Of a stretch of DNA of 5,262 nt, positions 1-5,262 are shown piece after piece (positions within the stretch are counted from its first letter, which is position 1; each line of letters starts with the position of its first letter). The DNA is from Acidobacteriota bacterium (GTDB taxonomy: Bacteria > Acidobacteriota > Blastocatellia > Pyrinomonadales > Pyrinomonadaceae). The stretch is from contig JADYZI010000167.1 of NCBI GenBank assembly GCA_020853255.1, forward strand, positions 1 through 5,262. The letters are read 5' to 3'. Position numbers and translations under genes: made by a program. The notes under the pieces are model-generated. The model did not search any database. It had not been told where the DNA came from and worked only from the letters and a program-made list of their open reading frames with translations.

Positions 1-44
1 GGCTGAGATCAAAACAAAAAGAAAATTGCGTATGTTCATAAAAG

Positions 45-72
45 TCTCCAAAATCAAAACTTCAAGTATAAT
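45..72 (+). promoter_or_regulatory. Candidate promoter of the CYTH-like gene
   Basis: A perfect sigma70-type -10 hexamer, TATAAT, lies at 67-72. The best -35 partner at normal distance is poor (TCTCCA at 45-50, 16-bp spacer, three of six matches). Transcription from it would begin near 79, leaving a leader of only about 7 nt before the ATG at 86. No Shine-Dalgarno sequence precedes that ATG. The surrounding 1-85 stretch is AT-rich, so a chance TATAAT is possible. Confidence 0.35.
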
Positions 73-85
73 CAATCGGTAAATA

Positions 86-655
86 ATGGACAAAACATAC
101 AGAAACGAATTTCGCCGCAAATTTTTGACCGAAGGCCTGCCGCATCCATTGACCCGGGCAAGCCGTCATTTGCAGTTATTCGACAACTATATCACCGGTA
201 CGCGGATGCGCATCCGGACAGTTCGCGACCCGGAGACAAAGCAATGGTCGTGGCTGCTTCACCAGCGGCTTGTCGTTGAGGCTTCTGATCTGAAATATCT
301 GAAGATCGGCGAGATCAATCTGAATGAGGCCGAACATATGGTCTTTGAACCATTTGAGGGAAATGAGATCCGCAAGAACCGCTATTTTCACGAATTTGAT
401 GGATGGGAATTCGCGGTCGATATGTACATAGGAAAGCTGTGGGGACTTAACATCGCCAGCGTTGAATTTCCGGACCTTGGGGCCTTCGCCCGCTTTGAGA
501 TGCCGTCATTCGCTGTTTTTGATATCACGAACAACGAGTTCTTTTTTGGTGAGAATCTGATTGAAAAGAAGTTCGAGGATGTACAGGACGAGGTTGCAAG
601 AATGGCGAAGGCCGAACCGTCATTGGTTCGTGCAGCTGAAACTGCGCTCGATTGA
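86..655 (+). CDS. CYTH-like domain protein with altered N-terminal signature
   Basis: This 189-residue protein resembles the CYTH superfamily (class IV adenylate cyclase / thiamine triphosphatase / inorganic triphosphatase), whose small beta-tunnel domains act on triphosphate substrates with divalent metal. The order of motifs fits. An N-terminal RKFL segment (11-14) is followed by an RMRIR strand (40-44). Next comes a GEINL strand (75-79), then an IRKNRY segment (95-100) like the family's K-x-R-Y. A W-x-x-x-VD segment (107-112) leads to G-L-x-x-A-S-V-E-F (120-128). The usual ExExK signature near the N-terminus is changed: E8 and K12 are in place, but the middle acid is R10. The first-half acids are thinner than in active enzymes, so activity is uncertain. 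The start at 86 is secure as the most upstream one, since an in-frame TAA lies at 80-82. No Shine-Dalgarno sequence is visible. The gene stands alone and converges on the next gene. The exact substrate cannot be told, and a binding or non-enzymatic role is possible. Confidence 0.65.
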   Translation: MDKTYRNEFRRKFLTEGLPHPLTRASRHLQLFDNYITGTRMRIRTVRDPETKQWSWLLHQRLVVEASDLKYLKIGEINLNEAEHMVFEPFEGNEIRKNRYFHEFDGWEFAVDMYIGKLWGLNIASVEFPDLGAFARFEMPSFAVFDITNNEFFFGENLIEKKFEDVQDEVARMAKAEPSLVRAAETALD

Positions 656-676
656 GCCTCTTCCCGCCTATAGCTC

Positions 677-705
677 AAAAAAAAGGAGGCGGCATAGTGC
701 CGCCT
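677..705 (-). terminator. Intrinsic terminator of the transglycosylase-like gene
   Basis: A perfect 8-bp inverted repeat (687-694 with 698-705, loop 695-697) is flanked by eight A residues at 677-684. Read on the minus strand this is a GC-rich hairpin, then CC, then eight U: a textbook Rho-independent terminator. It begins 27 nt after the minus-strand stop codon. There is no T-run on its plus-strand exit side, so it should not efficiently stop transcripts from the CYTH-like gene, although the hairpin could protect their 3' ends. Confidence 0.9.
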
Positions 706-732
706 AAAGGTGCTTGTAAATCTGAACCCGAT

Positions 733-2013
733 CTATCTTGCCCGAGGCTTCATCGGTACATTTCGCTCGATCGAATCGTATATCTGGAGATAGATCTGGG
801 TTTCCCTTGGGATCAGGTTTGTCCAGTTTGCTCCGCCGCGATTTATGTAACCGGCCAGGCGTGCAGGATTCGAATTATACCCGGCGGCCATCAATTGTTC
901 GGGTGTTGCAATGCCAGTTTCAAGGGCACCCGTAACGGTCGGGCTTGCTGTCAGGTCTTCCCACGTACGCTTCATGTAGATCAGCATCGCTTCGGTAGCG
1001 TTGACGTGATTACGCATTCCCTCGACAAAATCCGGGTCAAGCGGCACATTCGGGTGCCAGGAACGCACCATTCTGTACGTCGAGGGGATCATCTGGACCA
1101 TTCCTCCGGCACCTGCCGAACTGACCGAATATCGATACGTCTGTCCCTCGTTCAACGCATAAAGCGTATAGATATCATCGTAAATGTTCTTGTGAACTTC
1201 GGTACGGAACCGAAGATGATCGACGTGCTCGACCGCAGCCAGGCGCTCGGCGATATCCGCGATCTTCGGCTCAATTGCAATGCCTTTATTACGCAGCCGT
1301 TCGCGGGCAAGTTCGATCACGTTTCGCACGTATAGCCGTCCGGCATTGACCACTTCGGGCGTCACAAGGCCCGGATGCGTGGACATATAATATGCCGTTT
1401 CAATATACTTGCCGCCGCGAATGACGGGATACTGCACCAGCAGCGGTACATGTCGCGTACCGTCCTGGTCCGTGAGCAAGATCGGCGTGTTAACCCCATT
1501 TCCGCGGATGGTTTCTGCCGTTATTGTCCGGCCGTTAGAAGAAACGATCTGGCGGGGTGTTCCCTTATCCAGAAATGCTTCTTTCGACAACACCACGAAA
1601 TCTATCTCGTCGCTTTCAGAATCATTGAAAGCCACGCGGACAAAATCCATCGGAACCGTGCTTTCGACCGAGGCTGTTGGTAGCGGCCGGGTCTGTAAAA
1701 TACGTTTTGCCTCCGCGATCTTGCGCTTTATCGCACCGAAGCTTAGGGCCTTGCCAGTGGGATCGGAAGAGGCACGAACAGGCGTCCGCGGTGCCGATAT
1801 TTCACTTGGGCCGCCCACGACGATCGGAGTTGCCATGGGTTTGGGCAAAGGCGTTGAAACCGGACGTGGTGTCGGCGTGGATGGCGGCTTTATGGCCGGC
1901 ATCGTGTTTGTTACGACAACACGGTTTCGAGTTTTTTCAGCTGGTTGCTGGGCCTCGACGGCGGCGGCCGACACAAAAAGAAGCGCGAGTGCGGAGATAG
2001 GGGCTGATCTCAT
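733..2013 (-). CDS. Secreted lytic transglycosylase-like (SLT domain) protein
   Basis: This 426-residue protein probably cleaves the MurNAc-GlcNAc bond of peptidoglycan outside the cytoplasmic membrane. Residues 1-21 form a signal peptide: an Arg at position 2, a hydrophobic core at 8-19 and a likely cut after V-E-A. There is no lipobox Cys. A Pro/Thr-rich linker follows (about 42-63). The middle (about 90-270) matches nothing I recognise. The C-terminal part is SLT-like: GAGGMVQMIPSTY at 301-313 corresponds to the family's GA-x-GLMQ-x-MP-x-T. AGYNSNPARL at 377-386 corresponds to AYNAGP. IPRETQIYL at 401-409 corresponds to the closing P-x-ET-x-x-Y. Counting back from the GA motif with the family's normal spacing places E289 at the catalytic acid position, followed by Gly rather than the usual Ser. 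No Shine-Dalgarno sequence is visible before the ATG. The gene diverges from glmM. Whether it is an active enzyme is inferred. Confidence 0.8.
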   Translation of the reverse strand: MRSAPISALALLFVSAAAVEAQQPAEKTRNRVVVTNTMPAIKPPSTPTPRPVSTPLPKPMATPIVVGGPSEISAPRTPVRASSDPTGKALSFGAIKRKIAEAKRILQTRPLPTASVESTVPMDFVRVAFNDSESDEIDFVVLSKEAFLDKGTPRQIVSSNGRTITAETIRGNGVNTPILLTDQDGTRHVPLLVQYPVIRGGKYIETAYYMSTHPGLVTPEVVNAGRLYVRNVIELARERLRNKGIAIEPKIADIAERLAAVEHVDHLRFRTEVHKNIYDDIYTLYALNEGQTYRYSVSSAGAGGMVQMIPSTYRMVRSWHPNVPLDPDFVEGMRNHVNATEAMLIYMKRTWEDLTASPTVTGALETGIATPEQLMAAGYNSNPARLAGYINRGGANWTNLIPRETQIYLQIYDSIERNVPMKPRAR

Positions 2014-2105
2014 ATTGGTACAACCGAGGAGAGTTTGTCCGGGTGAACGAATCCACGGAACGGCGCACGTCCCGTGTACTTAAGATTCGCTTATTTGGGA
2101 AAGGG

Positions 2106-2135
2106 TTGTCAAGGCTTATCGAAGCAGGTTATAAG
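2106..2135 (+). promoter_or_regulatory. Candidate sigma70 promoter of the glmM-aroB cluster
   Basis: TTGTCA (2106-2111, five of six matches to TTGACA) is followed after 18 bp by TATAAG (2130-2135, five of six matches to TATAAT). A start near 2142 would leave a leader of about 78 nt before glmM. This is the best promoter-like pair I see in the 206-bp divergent region. The -35 motif overlaps a perfect TTGACA on the opposite strand (2107-2112), which faces the transglycosylase-like gene but has only a weak -10 (GAATCT on the minus strand, 2083-2088). Confidence 0.5.
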
Positions 2136-2219
2136 TTCCACAAAAAAATATTATGGAATAGTATGTGTTTTCGGACGAATGACCGCACCTTCTGGTATTC
2201 TGTCAATTTGTCGAAAGTT

Positions 2220-3566
2220 ATGGCGAAACTCTTTGGAACAGACGGGATACGGGGCGAGGCCGGTGTTTATCCACTGGACGAGAAAACGGTCTTCAGAATA
2301 GGACGTTCTCTTGCGGAACGAATGAGAGAACGGCTTGGGCGTGCCCCGCGGTTTATTACGGGCCGCGACACGCGCGAATCGGGAGGGTGGATAGAATACG
2401 AGTTTAGTCGCGGGGCTGCTTCCGCAAACGCCGTATGCGAATCGGCAGGCGTCATAACCACTCCTGGCGTTGCATTTCTTACGCCACAATACGGATTCGA
2501 TCTTGGCATTGTTATCAGCGCGTCGCATAACCCGTTTCAGGACAATGGGATAAAGGCATTTTTGCCAAGCGGGCGAAAGATCGACGATGCGCTTGAACGC
2601 TCCGTCGAGGATGACATCGCGGCCGGTGACGCGGATGATTCCAATGAAGATTCCGTTGATGCTGATCAATCCCGCGCAGACGATTTCCGGGTATCCTATT
2701 TGGATCATCTGCGATCAGCAACGGGAGCCTTTCGGCTTGATGGATACAAGATCGTGATCGACAGTGCCAACGGGGCGGCCTCGGCGCTTGCACCCTTGCT
2801 GTTTCGCGGCCTTGGGGCAGATGTTGTTTCCACCAACGACGCACCCGATGGCCGAAATATCAACAAGGACTCCGGTTCGCTCCATCTGGCGCATCTACAG
2901 GCCAAAGTGATCGAAACCACGGCCGATATGGGCGTTGCATTTGACGGCGACGCTGACCGGGCATTGTTCGTTGATGAGCAAGGAAATATTATCGATGGCG
3001 ACGCGGCGTTGTGGATAATGGCCAAGTTGATGCAGGAACGCGGCGAGCTGGCGTCCGGCAAGGTGGTGGCGACGGTCATGAGCAACATTGGCCTTGAGAT
3101 AGCCCTGGCATCCCGCGGTATCCATCTGGTGCGTACTGCCGTGGGCGACAAGTATGTGCTTGAAGAGCTTGTCAGGTCTGGCGTTGAGATCGGCGGCGAA
3201 CAGTCGGGCCATATTATTTTTCCGCGTGCCAGCCTGGTTGGCGACGGAATGATGACCGCTCTTCGTGTCTTCGAAGCGGCGGCGGCAAGCGGGAAGAAAT
3301 TGTCCGAACTGACCGAAGGGTTCCGGCGCTATCCGCAGGTCCTTGTGAACGTGCGTGTTGGCCAAAAGAAGCCTTTTGATGAGGTCGAAGCGATACGCAA
3401 GGCATCGACGGAGACGGAAGCGGCCCTCTCCGGCAGCGGCCGGCTTTTGCTGCGATATTCGGGAACCGAAAATCTGGCACGCGTTATGATCGAGGGCCGT
3501 GACCAGAACGAGATCGAAGGATTGGCAAATCAATTGGCGGATACGATAAAGACGGCCCTCGGCTGA
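2220..3566 (+). CDS. glmM: Phosphoglucosamine mutase
   Basis: GlmM is a cytoplasmic enzyme that interconverts glucosamine-6-phosphate and glucosamine-1-phosphate, on the path to UDP-GlcNAc for peptidoglycan. All four domain signatures of the alpha-D-phosphohexomutase family are present. The N-terminus carries FGTDGIRG (5-12). The active-site loop ISASHNP (99-105) has the phosphorylated serine at S102, the same number as in the E. coli enzyme. The metal-binding loop is DGDADR (242-247). The sugar-binding loop is GEQSGH (326-331), and the C-terminal phosphate-binding loop is RYSGTEN (412-418), with Asn where Pro is also common. The length of 448 residues is normal. The reading frame stays open back to 2043, but the ATG at 2220 gives the canonical MAKLFGTDGIRG opening, and the extra 59 residues have no family counterpart. 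Only a weak GAAAG-like ribosome site precedes it. A short acidic stretch (about 136-155) lies just before domain 2. It is probably the first gene of an operon with aroB. Confidence 0.97.
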   Translation: MAKLFGTDGIRGEAGVYPLDEKTVFRIGRSLAERMRERLGRAPRFITGRDTRESGGWIEYEFSRGAASANAVCESAGVITTPGVAFLTPQYGFDLGIVISASHNPFQDNGIKAFLPSGRKIDDALERSVEDDIAAGDADDSNEDSVDADQSRADDFRVSYLDHLRSATGAFRLDGYKIVIDSANGAASALAPLLFRGLGADVVSTNDAPDGRNINKDSGSLHLAHLQAKVIETTADMGVAFDGDADRALFVDEQGNIIDGDAALWIMAKLMQERGELASGKVVATVMSNIGLEIALASRGIHLVRTAVGDKYVLEELVRSGVEIGGEQSGHIIFPRASLVGDGMMTALRVFEAAAASGKKLSELTEGFRRYPQVLVNVRVGQKKPFDEVEAIRKASTETEAALSGSGRLLLRYSGTENLARVMIEGRDQNEIEGLANQLADTIKTALG

Positions 3567-3609
3567 TGCGGCAAATGATCTTGGCGTCAACACGATCTGT
3601 TATTTTATT

Positions 3610-4767
3610 GTGGCAACGAAAGTAACTGTAAAAACAAAAAGAAACGCGGCCTCCTACAACATTTCGATCGGGCGGGGATCGCTTGAGAGCGCGGGCGAAT
3701 GGGCGAAAAGCGTTTTGTCCGGAAGTTCCGGCCGCGTGGCGGTCATCTCGAACCGCAAGGTATTTGGGCTGTACGGCGATGCTGTTAAAAAAAGCCTGGA
3801 AAATACCGGCTTCGAGCCGCATGTCCACCTTATCGGCGATGGCGAGCGGTTCAAGAACCTTCGCACGCTTGAAGGAACACTTCGCTTCCTAAGCGGATCG
3901 AAGTTTACCAGGACCGATGCGGTTGTTGCGCTCGGCGGTGGAGTGGTCGGCGATCTGGCTGGTTTTGCAGCGTCCGTCTATCTCAGAGGAATTGATCTTC
4001 TACAGGTCCCGACGACGCTGCTCTCGATGATCGATTCGTCCGTCGGCGGCAAGACCGGTGTGAATTCAAGCTTTGGGAAGAATCTAATAGGCGCATTCTA
4101 TCAGCCCCGCGGTGTGTTGATCGATACAAACACCCTGAAGACACTCCCTGAACGCGAGGTGACCGCAGGATATTGCGAGGCGGTGAAGCAGGGTGCGATC
4201 AGCGGCAGAGGCCTGCTGGATAAGACGGCCAAAATTCTCGGACAATTCGAAGACCGCAGGCTGCACGAACGGCTCGATGACGACAGCTTTTCAGAGAACT
4301 TTGCCCGCTTTCTTGCCGCCCAAATATCTTTTAAGGCCCGCATCGTTGCCGGTGATGAACGCGAATCGGTCGCGAAAACAGACGTCCGATCGAGAAAGAT
4401 CCTGAATTTCGGCCATACTTTCGGCCACGCCCTTGAAAAGGTCACAAATTACCGCTATTTTCGCCACGGGGAAGCGGTCGGGCATGGGATCCGGTTTGCC
4501 GCGGCCCTATCAAAAAACCTTGAACTAATTGACCAAAATGAAGTAGAATTGTTGAACGATGTTGTGCGTCGGGTGGGCAGATTGCCATCGCTCGGCAGCA
4601 TCGACCCTCGCGAGATCTTTGCAACCTTTAAGTACGACAAGAAAATGATCAACGATTCACTTCAATGGATCCTTTTGGAAGGAATAGGAAAACCGGTCAT
4701 TTTTCCGCATGCAAAGATCGGGCAGGCCGTGCTTGCCGCCTCGTTCAAAGATATCACCCGCAGCTAG
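3610..4767 (+). CDS. aroB: 3-dehydroquinate synthase
   Basis: AroB converts DAHP to 3-dehydroquinate, the second step of the shikimate pathway, using NAD+ and a divalent metal (usually zinc) in the cytoplasm. The NAD-binding motif GGGVVGD is at 109-115, followed by QVPTTLLSMIDSSVGGKTG (132-150) with the conserved lysine K148, and then GKN (156-158). The three metal ligands of the family are in place: E190 (in GYCEAVK), H269 (in FGHTFGH) and H286 (in RHGEAV). Before the first His motif there is a short insert (about 253-262) relative to the common DERE-x-G-x-R-x-x-LN pattern. The length, 385 residues, is slightly above the usual 355-370. The start is a GTG with no visible Shine-Dalgarno sequence. 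It is the only conventional in-frame start nearby and puts the first strand about where the family expects it. The 43-nt gap after glmM holds no terminator, so cotranscription is likely. Confidence 0.97.
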   Translation: MATKVTVKTKRNAASYNISIGRGSLESAGEWAKSVLSGSSGRVAVISNRKVFGLYGDAVKKSLENTGFEPHVHLIGDGERFKNLRTLEGTLRFLSGSKFTRTDAVVALGGGVVGDLAGFAASVYLRGIDLLQVPTTLLSMIDSSVGGKTGVNSSFGKNLIGAFYQPRGVLIDTNTLKTLPEREVTAGYCEAVKQGAISGRGLLDKTAKILGQFEDRRLHERLDDDSFSENFARFLAAQISFKARIVAGDERESVAKTDVRSRKILNFGHTFGHALEKVTNYRYFRHGEAVGHGIRFAAALSKNLELIDQNEVELLNDVVRRVGRLPSLGSIDPREIFATFKYDKKMINDSLQWILLEGIGKPVIFPHAKIGQAVLAASFKDITRS

Positions 4768-4785
4768 GCCTGTTCGGGTTCACCG

Positions 4786-4799
4786 CCTTCGGCCGAAGG
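4786..4799. repeat. Perfect 14-bp palindrome overlapping the ribosome site of the last gene
   Basis: CCTTCGGCCGAAGG is its own reverse complement. As RNA it could fold into a 5-bp stem with a GGCC loop, placing the first half of the AAGGAG ribosome site (4796-4801) in the stem. It lies in the 43-nt gap between aroB and the membrane-protein gene. No T-run follows, so it is not a terminator. A DNA-binding site or chance are the alternatives. Confidence 0.5.
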
Positions 4800-4801
4800 A
4801 G
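4796..4801 (+). promoter_or_regulatory. Shine-Dalgarno sequence fixing the start at 4811
   Basis: AAGGAG lies 9 nt before the ATG at 4811. It is the only strong ribosome site among the five genes and decides the start over the in-frame ATG at 4709, which lies inside aroB. Confidence 0.85.
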
Positions 4802-4810
4802 CATTACCAT

Positions 4811-5227
4811 ATGAGATGTTTTAAGAAAGATCGCAGCCGCGAGCGCGGCGGTGCGGGCGTGAAATTCCTTTGCGTCGCCCTCGTTTTGGGAGTTTTGGGG
4901 CACGCGGGTTACAACTATATTCCGGTAGCCTATGAGGGAGCGAACCTGCGGCAGGAAATGGATACGGCCGTTGTTAAGGGCCTGGCGTCGTCAGGGCAAA
5001 TAAAGCCGCTTGAGGTGGTAAAGGCCTCGGTCGAACGGGCGCTTCGTGAGAATAACGCCCCTATGGACGCGATGGTCGATATCAAGCCTGAGGGCGGCGT
5101 AGTGCAGGCACACGTTGTCTATACCAAGGCCGTTTCGATGCTGCCGTTCGGGCTTTACAAATATAATTACAATTTCAATTATCTTGCGGCCCCAACCGGC
5201 TATCTGCTAAAGGACGGCAAGAACTAG
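4811..5227 (+). CDS. Small single-pass membrane protein of unknown function (possibly DUF4845-like)
   Basis: This 138-residue protein has a basic N-terminus (K5-K6-D-R-S-R-E-R12), one hydrophobic segment at about 17-38, and then about 100 residues that would face outside by the positive-inside rule. The outer part has a helical-looking region (45-82), then strand-like VDIKPEGGVVQAHVVY (89-104) and a Tyr/Asn-rich aromatic patch (116-124). The sequence of a TM segment, then P-x-x-YEG, a helix and alternating beta strands resembles short anchored proteins of the DUF4845 type. That similarity is loose and is only a suggestion. The ATG at 4811 is chosen for its good AAGGAG site; an in-frame ATG at 4709 would overlap aroB by 59 nt and add 34 residues without membrane character. 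It lies 43 nt after aroB with no terminator between, so it is probably in the same operon. Its role is unknown. Confidence 0.8.
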   Translation: MRCFKKDRSRERGGAGVKFLCVALVLGVLGHAGYNYIPVAYEGANLRQEMDTAVVKGLASSGQIKPLEVVKASVERALRENNAPMDAMVDIKPEGGVVQAHVVYTKAVSMLPFGLYKYNYNFNYLAAPTGYLLKDGKN

Positions 5228-5262
5228 GGGATCGTAACAGCTGATTTGAACGTGGATATCTA

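Noticed and set aside
8..60. Direct repeat of ATCAAAAC at 8-15 and 53-60
   Set aside because: Eight bases of A-rich sequence repeated once within AT-rich spacer is readily explained by chance.
32..82. 16-codon frame just before the CYTH-like gene, in the same frame and ending in TAA at 80-82
   Set aside because: It is Lys/Ile-rich, as expected of AT-rich spacer, and has no ribosome site. It could also be the tail of a gene beginning outside the window, since the frame is open to the window edge, but nothing supports this.
652..1335. Plus-strand 227-codon open frame opposite the transglycosylase-like gene
   Set aside because: It reads through the terminator hairpin, is rich in Cys, His and Arg without any domain pattern, and lies opposite a gene with clear SLT motifs and a signal peptide.
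1409..2083. Plus-strand 224-codon open frame opposite the N-terminal half of the transglycosylase-like gene
   Set aside because: Its low-complexity Gly/Val-rich sequence mirrors the Pro/Thr-rich linker on the other strand; no motif or ribosome site supports it.
2043..2219. In-frame 59-codon upstream extension of glmM, beginning at a GTG
   Set aside because: The ATG at 2220 gives the canonical GlmM N-terminus. The extension has no family counterpart, is AT-rich and contains the promoter candidate.
2895..3593. Minus-strand 232-codon open frame opposite glmM
   Set aside because: It is a shadow of glmM, which has all family motifs; no recognisable domain is present.
4709..4810. Upstream ATG extending the small membrane protein by 34 residues
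   Set aside because: It overlaps the end of aroB and lacks a good ribosome site, whereas the ATG at 4811 has AAGGAG at 9-nt spacing.

Overview
The window carries five protein-coding genes in a bacterial layout. Protein style and moderate GC suggest Acidobacteriota, perhaps Blastocatellia-like. That placement is an impression from sequence character (for example the long insert before the HTFGH motif of AroB), not a computed result. No mobile element, CRISPR array, rRNA or tRNA was seen.

Layout. Positions 1-85 are AT-rich and hold a good -10 hexamer just before the first gene. 86-655 (+) encodes a CYTH-like protein whose N-terminal signature is altered. It converges on a secreted lytic-transglycosylase-like protein (733-2013, minus). 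Between the two lies a clear intrinsic terminator oriented for the minus-strand gene. A 206-bp intergenic region (2014-2219) separates this gene from a divergent plus-strand cluster: glmM (2220-3566), aroB (3610-4767) and a small single-pass membrane protein (4811-5227). The last 35 bases hold nothing I can identify.

Function. GlmM makes glucosamine-1-phosphate for UDP-GlcNAc and hence peptidoglycan. AroB makes 3-dehydroquinate for aromatic amino acids. The divergent gene probably cuts peptidoglycan, so the 2014-2219 region sits between a wall-precursor gene and a wall-remodelling gene. The 43-nt gaps and the lack of a terminator between the three plus-strand genes suggest one operon.

This looks mostly like ordinary chromosomal housekeeping sequence. 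The points worth a second look are the degenerate CYTH protein, the unusual architecture of the transglycosylase, the overlapping -35 motifs between the divergent genes, and two possible translation-control arrangements at the glmM/aroB and aroB/membrane-protein junctions. I found no convincing new multi-gene system.
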